A DNA stretch of 14,037 nucleotides from DATLFI01 sp035524895 (lineage in GTDB: Bacteria; Acidobacteriota; Thermoanaerobaculia; Multivoradales; Multivoraceae), in the NCBI GenBank assembly GCA_035524895.1, contig DATLFI010000421.1, positions 1 to 14,037 on the forward strand, read 5' to 3'. Below the pieces are notes generated by a model, which was given only the letters and a program-made list of their open reading frames with translations, was not told the origin of the DNA and did not search any database. Every line of letters starts with the position of its first letter. Position 1 is the stretch's first letter. Positions 7,448 through 13,940 of the stretch are shown in pieces. The position numbers were made by a program, and so were the translations under genes.

Positions 7448-8326
7448 ATGTCGCAGCCCCAGTACCAGTCGCTGCTCTACCAGGTGGACGACCCGGTCGC
7501 CACGATCTCCTTCCACCGTCCCGACCGTCTCAACGCCCTGACCGGGCCGATGCTGCTCGAGCTGGCCGACGCCTTCGGGCGAGCCGAGCGGGACGACGCG
7601 GTGGTCGGCATCGTCCTCACCGGCTCAGGACGAGGGTTCTCGGCGGGTGCCGACATGGAGATGCTCTCGGCGGTGAGCCAGGGCGAAGGCAGCGTCGCGA
7701 GCGAGTGGCGCGGCGACATCGAGAAGCCCGGCGACCCGGAGATGGGCGACGATTTCCGCGGCGGCTACACCTGGATGCTCTCGGTGCGCAAGCCCGTGCT
7801 CGCCGCGATCAACGGCCCCTGCGCCGGCCTCGGCTTCGTGCTCGCGATGCTCTGCGACATCCGCTTCGCGGCGGCGGAGGCGGTCTTCACCACCGCCTTC
7901 GCGAACCGCGGGCTGATCGCCGAGCACGGCATCTCGTGGATCCTGCCGCGACTCGTCGGCCCCTCGCACGCGCTCGACCTGCTGTGGACCGGCCGCAAGT
8001 TCGGCGCCGACGAAGCGCTGCGCCTGGGGGTCGTCAATCGCGTCGTGCCGCAGGTCGAGCTGCTGGTCCAGTCGCGCAGCTACATCATCGATCTCGCGCG
8101 CAGCTCCGCCCCCAGCTCGCTCCAGATCATGAAGCGGCAGGTGTACCGCCACCTCAACCTGCCGCTCGGCCCCGCGCTCGAGGAGTCGAACCGCCTGATG
8201 GCCGAGAGCCTGACGCGCGACGACTTCAAGGAAGGCGTCGCGTCGTTCCTCGAGAAGCGACAGCCGCGGTTCGGGCGGGTCGGCGAGGGAACGGCGCCCC
8301 TCACACCAACACCCGCTCGTCGATAG
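7448..8326 (+). CDS. Enoyl-CoA hydratase/isomerase (crotonase) family protein
   Basis: This 292-residue protein has a full crotonase fold and would act on an acyl-CoA in the cytoplasm. The CoA/oxyanion-hole segments are present: SGRGFSAGADM (60-70) and INGPCAGLGF (121-130), with the family's CDIRFAA after them and a C-terminal FLEKRQPRF helix. The two glutamates that catalyse hydration in classical crotonase are not conserved: by alignment they fall on Val131 and Phe151. Instead Glu159 lies in the loop GLIAEHG where isomerases of the family often carry an acidic residue. A simple hydratase is therefore unlikely; isomerase or another crotonase reaction fits better. The ATG has AGGAG about 6 bases upstream. 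The last 26 bases overlap the 3' end of the R2lox gene on the other strand. Confidence 0.9.
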   Translation: MSQPQYQSLLYQVDDPVATISFHRPDRLNALTGPMLLELADAFGRAERDDAVVGIVLTGSGRGFSAGADMEMLSAVSQGEGSVASEWRGDIEKPGDPEMGDDFRGGYTWMLSVRKPVLAAINGPCAGLGFVLAMLCDIRFAAAEAVFTTAFANRGLIAEHGISWILPRLVGPSHALDLLWTGRKFGADEALRLGVVNRVVPQVELLVQSRSYIIDLARSSAPSSLQIMKRQVYRHLNLPLGPALEESNRLMAESLTRDDFKEGVASFLEKRQPRFGRVGEGTAPLTPTPARR

Positions 8327-9119
8327 CTCGCCGCTGCTCCTCGAACTTCTCGCGGAACAGCGCCCGGTACTTCTCGGGGTCGAGGCCGAACGGCACGTCG
8401 GATCCGAACGGGGCGAAGGTCTGAAGCGGCCCCTCGTCGATGTACTCGCTGAAGCTCGCGAGCTCGCTCTCCCAGGTCGAGCGCAGGCTCGGGTCGCGCT
8501 CGAGTAGCCGCTGCAGCAGGTAGACGCCGAAGGCGATGTGGCGCGCCTCGTCGCGGCGCACGAGCTGGATACCCTCGTGGAGCGCCGGAAAGATCTCGCG
8601 CTCGCCGAGCAGGTCGAAGAAGATCGGGTAGCTCGCCTCGGCGCCGACCCCCTCGACGTACTGGTGGTAGGTCACGATCGCGCGCACCTTCGCCTCGTCG
8701 GAATCGTCCTGCCACAGCGCCTGCATCGCCGCCGGCAGGCGCTCGCTGAAGAGGTCGCCCTGCAGGTCGGGGTACGGGATGTCGCGCCCGAACACCCCAG
8801 GAAGCGCCGCGTTCAGCCAGCGCTGGAAGAACTCGACGTGCTTTGCCTCCTCGAAGAGCTGGGCGGTGAGGTACATCTCTTCCTCCATCCAGCCGCGCTG
8901 CCGGCGGAGCGCCTGTTGCAACGGCGCCAGCTCGTGGGTAACACCGCGCTCGCCGACCAGGAAGCCGCTCACCAGGCGCAGCAACAGCTCGCGCTCGCGG
9001 TCGTCGAGCGCCATCCAGTGCGCTCTCTCCTTCGAGTAGTCGAGCGCCGATGGCTGCCACATCCGCTGTTGCGAACGCTGGAAGAGATGCATCGGAAGGG
9101 AGTCGAAGTCGAGCGGCAT
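8301..9119 (-). CDS. R2-like ligand-binding oxidase (R2lox)
   Basis: This 272-residue ferritin-like protein resembles the mycobacterial R2lox Rv0233, a relative of ribonucleotide reductase R2 that assembles a Mn/Fe cofactor, binds a long-chain fatty acid and forms a Val-Tyr ether crosslink. All expected metal ligands can be placed: Glu57 (GERGV), Glu91 and His94 (FEEAKH), Glu156 (YVEG), Glu191 and His194 (RRDEARH). The crosslink pair is also present as Val60 and Tyr151 (VTYHQYVEG). The length is slightly below that of Rv0233. The ATG at 9119 is preceded by AAGGAG at good spacing; the reading frame stays open upstream, but that part is non-coding in character. The gene converges on the crotonase gene, which may share a fatty-acid or CoA substrate, though nothing in the sequence proves it. 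The physiological reaction of the family is unknown. Confidence 0.92.
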   Translation of the reverse strand: MPLDFDSLPMHLFQRSQQRMWQPSALDYSKERAHWMALDDRERELLLRLVSGFLVGERGVTHELAPLQQALRRQRGWMEEEMYLTAQLFEEAKHVEFFQRWLNAALPGVFGRDIPYPDLQGDLFSERLPAAMQALWQDDSDEAKVRAIVTYHQYVEGVGAEASYPIFFDLLGEREIFPALHEGIQLVRRDEARHIAFGVYLLQRLLERDPSLRSTWESELASFSEYIDEGPLQTFAPFGSDVPFGLDPEKYRALFREKFEEQRRAIDERVLV

Positions 9120-9128
9120 CGGGAGCTC

Positions 9129-9151
9129 CTTGGTCAATGACCAAGCTATCA
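9129..9151 (-). promoter_or_regulatory. 17-bp palindromic operator candidate and -10 box of R2lox
   Basis: CTTGGTCAATGACCAAG (9129-9145) is an exact palindrome with 8-base arms around one central base. On the minus strand it lies directly after a possible -10 box TGATAG (9151-9146), so it would cover the transcription start. Its distal arm also supplies the AAG of the Shine-Dalgarno AAGGAG of R2lox. This is the position expected for a dimeric repressor of the TetR, GntR or MarR type. A small mRNA hairpin hiding the ribosome binding site is the other reading. No matching -35 box is clear. Confidence 0.55.
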
Positions 9152-9243
9152 CCCGAGGGCGAAACGCGACCTCGCGACTTGCCCGCATCGCCCGCAAACC
9201 TCTGAGCCCCGGCGACGTATCCATACCCACAGGCGTCGGTGGT

Positions 9244-9269
9244 CCGGTAAGCGCCGCTTGACTTACCAG
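9244..9269. repeat. Inverted repeat overlapping the -35 box of the cys leader promoter
   Basis: The arms CCGGTAAG (9244-9251) and CTTACCAG (9262-9269) pair at seven of eight positions across a 10-base spacer. The right arm overlaps the -35 hexamer TTGACT at 9258-9263 by two bases. This placement suits a repressor or regulator of the sulfur operon. The regulator is not in the window. Confidence 0.4.
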
Positions 9270-9286
9270 CGCCGCTGCCGTAGAAA
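9258..9286 (+). promoter_or_regulatory. Sigma-70-type promoter for the cys leader and cysH operon
   Basis: TTGACT (9258-9263) and TAGAAA (9281-9286) match five and four bases of the housekeeping consensus at the ideal spacing of 17. Transcription would start near 9293-9296, at or up to three bases before the ATG of the cysteine-rich leader ORF, which has no Shine-Dalgarno sequence. The leader ORF would thus be leaderless or nearly so. Confidence 0.55.
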
Positions 9287-9295
9287 CTGCGAACC

Positions 9296-9403
9296 ATGCG
9301 CGACCAGCACGCACTCCCGCACGCCGCCCCGCGGCCGCGCGTTGCGCTGCGCTCGCCGCTCGCTCTGGCTTTTTGCTCGCCCCTGACCTGCGTATGTAGC
9401 TAG
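9296..9403 (+). CDS. Cysteine-rich leader peptide, candidate attenuator of the cysH operon
   Basis: This short ORF of 35 codons starts with ATG at 9296-9298 and stops with TAG at 9401-9403. Its only cysteines are codons 27, 32 and 34, packed into the last nine residues (FCSPLTCVCS then stop). The N-terminus (MRDQHALPHAAPRPRV) is Arg/Pro-rich. It lies immediately after a good promoter, with the predicted transcript start at or just before the ATG, and 164 bases ahead of cysH. In mycobacteria, cysteine-rich leaderless small ORFs ahead of sulfur-assimilation genes are known to sense cysteine through ribosome stalling or passage. The same role is inferred here: slow translation at the cysteine codons would change folding of the downstream leader. 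A chance ORF cannot be excluded in GC-rich DNA, but the cysteine placement and context are unusual. Confidence 0.55.
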   Translation: MRDQHALPHAAPRPRVALRSPLALAFCSPLTCVCS

Positions 9404-9414
9404 CGGGACGGCCC

Positions 9415-9436
9415 GGCAGGCGACCTCGTCGCCGCC
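9415..9436 (+). promoter_or_regulatory. GC-rich hairpin just after the leader peptide ORF
   Basis: GGCGAC (9419-9424) and GTCGCC (9428-9433) form a perfect 6-base stem with loop CTC. Past one bulged A, GGC (9415-9417) and GCC (9434-9436) add three more pairs. It starts 12 bases after the leader stop codon, within reach of a ribosome stalled at the terminal cysteine codons. No U-tract follows directly, so a simple intrinsic terminator is unlikely. Confidence 0.4.
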
Positions 9437-9488
9437 TCGTCGACCCGCCTCCCACGAGCAGGTCCTTCTTCATCGGCTTTGTCCGCGC

Positions 9489-9504
9489 CGGCTCCAAGGA
9501 GCCG
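9489..9504 (+). promoter_or_regulatory. Second leader hairpin containing an internal AAGGAG
   Basis: CGGCTCC (9489-9495) and GGAGCCG (9498-9504) are exact complements separated by AA; in RNA this gives a 6-base stem with a CAAG loop. It lies between the leader ORF and cysH and contains a Shine-Dalgarno-like AAGGAG. Separately, CTCCC at 9449-9453 could pair with GGGAG (9557-9561) of the real cysH ribosome binding site, giving a possible sequestered state. Confidence 0.35.
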
Positions 9505-9567
9505 CCGCGGGCGACCGGGTGGCGTGTCTTCTCGGACCGCCGCGCCGAACATCTCAGGGAGCGAGCC

Positions 9568-10404
9568 ATGGACGCAGTGCTACCGGAGCCCCCTCACGGG
9601 GCGCCGCACGAGATCCGTACCTTCGACAGTCGCGACACCCGCGCCGGCGATGCGCGCGCGGCCGAGGACTGGGCGCGACGCTTCGCGTCGACACCGCCGG
9701 AACGACTCCTCGGCTGGGCTCACGAGCGCTGGGGCGACACCCTCGCGCTGGTGACCTCGTTCCAGGCGAGCGGCATGGTGCTGCTCGACCTCGCGCACCG
9801 GCAAGGGCTGCCGCTGCGCGTGCTGACGCTCGACACCGGCAGGCTGCCCGAGGAGACGTACACGCTGATCGATCGCGTGCGGTCGCGCTACCGCGTCGAG
9901 GTCGAGGCCGTGCTGCCCGATCACCGCGAGGTCGAGGCGCTGGTGCGCGACGGCGGCCCGAACCTGTTCCTGCAGTCGACCGAGCACCGGCAGAGCTGCT
10001 GCTTCGTTCGCAAGGTGGCGCCGTTTCGCCGCGCGGTCGCCGGGCTCGAGGCGTGGGTATCGGGAGTGCGCCGCGACGAGAGCGCCGCGCGCGCGACGAC
10101 ACCCAAGGTCGAGCTCGACACCGTGAACCGGCCAGGTGGCGGGCTGATCAAGCTCAGCCCGCTCGCCGACTGGACCGAGGACCAGGTCTGGTCGTACATC
10201 CGCGACCACTCGGTGCCCTACCACGCGCTCTACGACCGCGGCTACCGCAGCATCGGCTGCGCCCCGTGCACCCGCGCCGCGCGCCCCGCCGAAGAGCCAC
10301 GAGCGTCGCGCTGGTGGTGGGAGGACGGTGGACACAAGGAATGCGGGCTCCACCTGAGCCTGGTCTCGCCGCCGCAGCGAGTGGTCGCGGGAGCGCGGCC
10401 GTGA
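9568..10404 (+). CDS. cysH: Assimilatory adenylyl-sulfate (APS) reductase
   Basis: This 278-residue CysH-family protein reduces activated sulfate to sulfite in the cytoplasm, using thioredoxin as the usual donor. The nucleotide-binding region starts at LVTSFQASGMVLLDLA (61-76), followed by the TLDTGRLPEETY motif. It has the Cys-Cys and Cys-X2-Cys pattern that holds a [4Fe-4S] cluster (Cys144, Cys145, Cys231, Cys234; SCCFVRK and GCAPCTR), which marks the APS-using type rather than the cluster-free PAPS reductase. The catalytic C-terminal cysteine is present in KECGLH (Cys259). The ATG has AGGGAG about 6 bases upstream. It is the first enzyme gene of a four-gene operon and lies behind a long leader. 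No ATP sulfurylase gene is visible in the window. Confidence 0.96.
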   Translation: MDAVLPEPPHGAPHEIRTFDSRDTRAGDARAAEDWARRFASTPPERLLGWAHERWGDTLALVTSFQASGMVLLDLAHRQGLPLRVLTLDTGRLPEETYTLIDRVRSRYRVEVEAVLPDHREVEALVRDGGPNLFLQSTEHRQSCCFVRKVAPFRRAVAGLEAWVSGVRRDESAARATTPKVELDTVNRPGGGLIKLSPLADWTEDQVWSYIRDHSVPYHALYDRGYRSIGCAPCTRAARPAEEPRASRWWWEDGGHKECGLHLSLVSPPQRVVAGARP

Positions 10405-11267
10405 GCGCCTGCTCAGAGCAACGCCGCCCCGGCCTGGTCTCGCTCGTCGGCGCGGGCCCGGGCGACCCCGAGCTGGTCACGGTGCGCGGGCTGCGCCGTC
10501 TGGAACGTGCCGACGCCGTGCTCTACGACCGGCTCGTGCACCCGGCGCTGCTCCAGGAGGCGCCGCCGCACGCGGAGCTGGTGTACGTCGGCAAGGCGCC
10601 GGGCCGAGCGGAGCTGTCGCAGGAAGAGATCGGGCACGAGCTGGTGCGCCGAGGCCGTCGCGGCGAGCGGGTGGTGCGCCTCAAGGGCGGCGACCCGTTC
10701 GTGTTCGGTCGCGGCTTCGAGGAGGCGATCGCGTGCGCGCGCGCCGGCGTGCCGTGCGAGGTGGTGCCAGGGCTCACCAGCGCGGTGGCGGGACCAGCCG
10801 CCGCGGGGATCCCGCTCACCCACCGTGGGCTCGCCGCGTCGTTCGCCGTGATTACCGGGCATGCCGCCGACGGCTCCTCGTCCGAGTCGGTCGACTGGCG
10901 TGGCTTCGCCGGCGTCGACACGCTCGTGATCTTGATGGGGGTCGGGCGGCTCGAACGGATCGCGGCGGACTTGGTACGCGCCGGCCGCGCGCCTGGGACT
11001 CCCGTCGCCCTGATCGAACGGGCCACCCTGCCGGAGCAGCGCGAGGTCGCCACGACTCTCGAGCGCATGGCCGTCGACGCTCGCGCCGCCTCGGTGCGCG
11101 CGCCCGCGCTGATCGTGGTGGGCGCCGCGGTGGCATTGCGGGACCTCGCCGCGCTGCACTGGCAGCCGAGCGACAGTCTCGACGCCTCGTTCTTCGCCGA
11201 CATGCGGTACCCAGGCGGCGAGCCGTCGCCAACCCCAGTTCGCCTCGAGGAGATCTCCCATGGATGA
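10401..11267 (+). CDS. cobA: Uroporphyrinogen-III C-methyltransferase
   Basis: This 288-residue enzyme (SUMT, also called CobA/CysG C-terminal domain) methylates uroporphyrinogen III twice with SAM to give precorrin-2, the precursor of siroheme. The family motifs are all clear: VSLVGAGPGDPELVTVRG (13-30), VVRLKGGDPFVFGRG (91-105), VVPGLTSAVAGPAAAGIPLT (121-140) and LTHRG. It is a stand-alone SUMT of normal length, without the CysG dehydrogenase part, which is encoded separately downstream. The chosen start is the GTG at 10401-10403, which overlaps the cysH stop as GTGA and has GGGAG about 8 bases before it. The frame is open further upstream, through the cysH gene, without any family similarity there. 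Its place next to sulfite reductase points to siroheme rather than cobalamin. Confidence 0.96.
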   Translation: MSACSEQRRPGLVSLVGAGPGDPELVTVRGLRRLERADAVLYDRLVHPALLQEAPPHAELVYVGKAPGRAELSQEEIGHELVRRGRRGERVVRLKGGDPFVFGRGFEEAIACARAGVPCEVVPGLTSAVAGPAAAGIPLTHRGLAASFAVITGHAADGSSSESVDWRGFAGVDTLVILMGVGRLERIAADLVRAGRAPGTPVALIERATLPEQREVATTLERMAVDARAASVRAPALIVVGAAVALRDLAALHWQPSDSLDASFFADMRYPGGEPSPTPVRLEEISHG

Positions 11268-13149
11268 ACCCACAGCAACGTCGACCGTGCACGTGGATGG
11301 CCACGGCGACGCGGCCCCTTCCAAGGTCGAGCGGGCCAAGGCAGCGAGCCGGCAGCTTCGTGGCACGGTGGCCGAGACCCTGCGCGACGGCCGCAGCCAC
11401 TTCGAGCACGACGACGTGCAGGTGCTCAAGTTCCACGGCATCTACCAGCAGGACGACCGCGACAGCCGCGTCGAGCGCCGCCACGCCGGCCAGGAGAAGG
11501 CGCGCAGCTTCATGGTGCGCGCCCGCATCCCCGGCGGCACGCTCAGCGCCGAGCAGTACCTCGCGTTCGACACGATCGCCGGCCGGTTCGCGCACAACGG
11601 CTCGCTGCGCCTGACCAGTCGCCAGTCGATCCAGCTCCACGGGGTCGGCATCGGCGACCTGCGCGAGACGATCCGCGAGCTCGACGAGGCACTCGTGAGC
11701 ACGCTCGCCGCGTGCGGCGACGTGATGCGCAACGTGATGGCAGCGCCGGGTCCGATCGATGATGCCGGGCATCGCGCGGTGCGCGCGATCGCGCGCGGCC
11801 TTGCGGCCGAGATGGCGCCGCGCTCCGGCGCGTACCACGAGATCTGGCTCGACGGCGAGCGCGTCGACCTCGCTCCGACAGCCGACGACACCAGCGACAC
11901 CAGCAACGCGGTCGCCGAGGAGCCCTTCTACGGCGAGACCTACCTGCCGCGCAAGCTCAAGGTCGCGGTGACGCTCCCCGCGGACGCCGGCGTCGACCTC
12001 CACTCGCAGGACGTGGCACTGCTCGCGATACTCGACGGCGACGAGCTGCTGGGCGTCGACGTGCTCGCCGGCGGCGGCCTCGGCATGACGCATCGCAAGG
12101 CCGACACCTTCGCGCGACTCGCGAGCCCGCTGGGATTCGTGCGCGCGCCCCACGCGGTCGAGGTCGTCGCGACCATCGCGGCGATCTTCCGCGACCACGG
12201 CAACCGCAGCGACCGCCGCCACGCGCGGCTCAAGTACTTGCTCGAGGACTGGGGCCTCGAGCGTTTCCGCGCGGAGCTGCAGCGTCGCGTCGACTTCGAG
12301 CTACTGCCGTGGGTCGATCCCGGGCCGCTGCACCACGACGACCACCTCGGCCCGCGCGACCAGGGCGCCGGCCTCCAGTACTACGGGGTCTGGGTGCCCA
12401 GCGGTCGCATCGGCGACGAGGACCTGCCGCTGCGCTCCGCGTTGCGACACGCGGTCGCCGAGCTGCGGCCCGGTCGCGTCATCCTCACGCCGTCGCAGAA
12501 CCTGCTCCTCTGCGACCTCGAGCCCGCTCAGGTGGACCGCCTCGAGAGCCTGCTGCGCGCGGCGGGTGTGCCGCTGCCGAGCGAGCTCTCGCCGGCTCGG
12601 CGCTACTCGCTGGCCTGCCCCGCGCTCCCGACCTGCGGCCTTGCGCTGGCCGACGCCGAGCGCGCGATCGGCAGCGTGCTCGGCGAGCTCGAGCACGAGC
12701 TGGAGGCCCTGGGGCTCGACGACGAGCCGCTCACGGTGCGCATGACTGGGTGCCCCAACGGCTGCGCGCGCCCTTACACCGCCGACATCGGGCTCGTCGG
12801 CCGAGGCCCTGGCCGCTACGACGTCTACCTCGGCGGGCGGCTCGCGGGCGATCGCCTGGGCGCGCTCTACGAGCAGGAGGTCGCGCCCGGCGCGGTGGTC
12901 GAGGCGCTGCGACCGCTGTTGCACGCCTGGAGCCGCGACCGTTTGCCCGAGGAGGGGCTGGGTGCATTCTTCCGCCGACTCCACGGCGGTGAGCTCCCCA
13001 CCACGCTCCTCACCGGCGCGAAGGAGCCGCTGCGCGCGGTGGTCGAGTCGCGTCTCGAAGCTGGCACGCGTAAACCCGATCACGACGCATGGCCGCTGCC
13101 CGTCGTCGCGACGGACGGCTCGCTGCCGGCCGTGCAGGGCGAGCGATGA
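11260..13149 (+). CDS. Assimilatory sulfite reductase, siroheme/[4Fe-4S] hemoprotein
   Basis: This 629-residue protein reduces sulfite to sulfide with six electrons in the cytoplasm. The cluster and siroheme ligands are complete: Cys453 and Cys459 (ACPALPTCG, CX5C) and Cys498 and Cys502 (TGCPNGCARP, CX3C). The substrate and cofactor-binding arginine/lysine segments LRLTSRQSIQLHGV (116-129) and RHARLKYLLEDWG are present. The two-fold repeat layout and length match the CysI/Sir family. The electron donor cannot be told: no flavoprotein CysJ gene follows, so ferredoxin is possible. The first 20 residues and a Thr/Asp-rich insert near residue 205-215 are not conserved-looking. The ATG has GAGGAG about 6 bases upstream and overlaps the cobA gene by 8 bases; its stop overlaps the next start as ATGA. 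Confidence 0.95.
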   Translation: MDEPTATSTVHVDGHGDAAPSKVERAKAASRQLRGTVAETLRDGRSHFEHDDVQVLKFHGIYQQDDRDSRVERRHAGQEKARSFMVRARIPGGTLSAEQYLAFDTIAGRFAHNGSLRLTSRQSIQLHGVGIGDLRETIRELDEALVSTLAACGDVMRNVMAAPGPIDDAGHRAVRAIARGLAAEMAPRSGAYHEIWLDGERVDLAPTADDTSDTSNAVAEEPFYGETYLPRKLKVAVTLPADAGVDLHSQDVALLAILDGDELLGVDVLAGGGLGMTHRKADTFARLASPLGFVRAPHAVEVVATIAAIFRDHGNRSDRRHARLKYLLEDWGLERFRAELQRRVDFELLPWVDPGPLHHDDHLGPRDQGAGLQYYGVWVPSGRIGDEDLPLRSALRHAVAELRPGRVILTPSQNLLLCDLEPAQVDRLESLLRAAGVPLPSELSPARRYSLACPALPTCGLALADAERAIGSVLGELEHELEALGLDDEPLTVRMTGCPNGCARPYTADIGLVGRGPGRYDVYLGGRLAGDRLGALYEQEVAPGAVVEALRPLLHAWSRDRLPEEGLGAFFRRLHGGELPTTLLTGAKEPLRAVVESRLEAGTRKPDHDAWPLPVVATDGSLPAVQGER

Positions 13150-13874
13150 CTGCCCCATCGACGGTGTCCCTGGCGCCCGACCGCGACGTCGCCAACCTGG
13201 CGCGCGCGGGCACCGGAGGACCGGTCTACTACCCGGTCTTCCTCGACCTGCGCGACCGACTCTGCGTGGTGATCGGCGACGGCGAGGTCGCCACGGCCAA
13301 GAGCCGCGAGCTGGCACACTCGGGGGCGAGGGTGCGCGTGATCTCGTCGTTGCCGAGCCCGCAGCTTCGGGCTGCGGTGATCGAGGCAGGGCTCGAGCTC
13401 TACGAGCGCGACTACCGCGACGGCGACCTGGCCGATGCATTCCTGGCCTTCGCCGAGCGCGGCGACGACGCGAAGCTCGAGCGCATCTTCGCCGAGGCAC
13501 AGCGACGCCAGGTGTTCTGCAACGCGCAGGATCGCGTCCCCTACTGCTCGTTGATCGCGCCCGCGATCCTGCGTCGCGGCGACCTCACGGTCGCGATCTC
13601 CACCGCGGGGCGCGCCCCTGCGCTGGCCGTCCGCCTGCGTGACGAGCTCGCGGCACAGCTCGGCCCCGAGTATGCGGAGCTGCTCGCGATCGCCGCCGAG
13701 CTCCGGCCCCGGATCGCCACGCGCGTACCGGACTTCGACGAGCGCAAGCGGCGCTGGTACCAGCTCGTCGATTCCGACGTGCTCGCGCTGCTACGCCAGG
13801 GCCGACGCGAGCAGGCCACAGCGCGCGCCGAGGAGCTGCTGGGAGTAGACGCCCAAAGCGTCGCCGCACCGTAG
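13146..13874 (+). CDS. Precorrin-2 dehydrogenase / possible sirohydrochlorin ferrochelatase (Met8/CysG-N type)
   Basis: This 242-residue protein oxidises precorrin-2 to sirohydrochlorin with NAD and, in Met8p and CysG, also inserts iron to make siroheme. The Rossmann dinucleotide motif is VVIGDGEVATAKSRELAHSG (41-60), slightly degenerate against the usual GGG. A catalytic-type aspartate lies in FCNAQDRVPYC (Asp129), followed by the family segment APAILRRGDLTVAISTAGRAPA. A helical tail (about 170-242) matches the dimerisation and tail region. The ATG overlaps the sulfite reductase stop as ATGA, with AGGGCGAG as weak ribosome binding site. An upstream in-frame start would run into the sulfite reductase gene. 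No separate ferrochelatase gene (CbiX/SirB) is in the window, which favours a bifunctional role, but this is inference. Confidence 0.92.
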   Translation: MTAPSTVSLAPDRDVANLARAGTGGPVYYPVFLDLRDRLCVVIGDGEVATAKSRELAHSGARVRVISSLPSPQLRAAVIEAGLELYERDYRDGDLADAFLAFAERGDDAKLERIFAEAQRRQVFCNAQDRVPYCSLIAPAILRRGDLTVAISTAGRAPALAVRLRDELAAQLGPEYAELLAIAAELRPRIATRVPDFDERKRRWYQLVDSDVLALLRQGRREQATARAEELLGVDAQSVAAP

Positions 13875-13887
13875 GGGGCTCGGCATC

Positions 13888-13904
13888 GGAGGGATCACCC
13901 TCTT
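13888..13904 (+). terminator. Weak hairpin after the sulfur operon
   Basis: GAGGG (13889-13893) and CCCTC (13898-13902) pair around loop ATCA, with a possible extra G-U pair, about 14 bases after the last stop codon. Only two T follow, so it is at best a weak terminator; an operator for the next gene is equally possible. Confidence 0.3.
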
Positions 13905-13940
13905 CACGAGGCGGCGCGTGCGAGCTGGTATCTTGCCGCC

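Noticed and set aside
9129..9145. Identification of the palindrome as a classical FadR box
   Set aside because: The TGG and CCA half-sites are two bases further apart than in the enterobacterial FadR operator, so the regulator family is left open.
9519..10400. Upstream extension of the cobA frame
   Set aside because: It lies in another frame across cysH, whose cluster ligands and catalytic cysteine are intact; cobA similarity begins only after the GTG at 10401.
10852..12222. 456-codon minus-strand open frame opposite cobA and sulfite reductase
   Set aside because: Shadow frame: no domain, and both plus-strand genes show complete family motifs.
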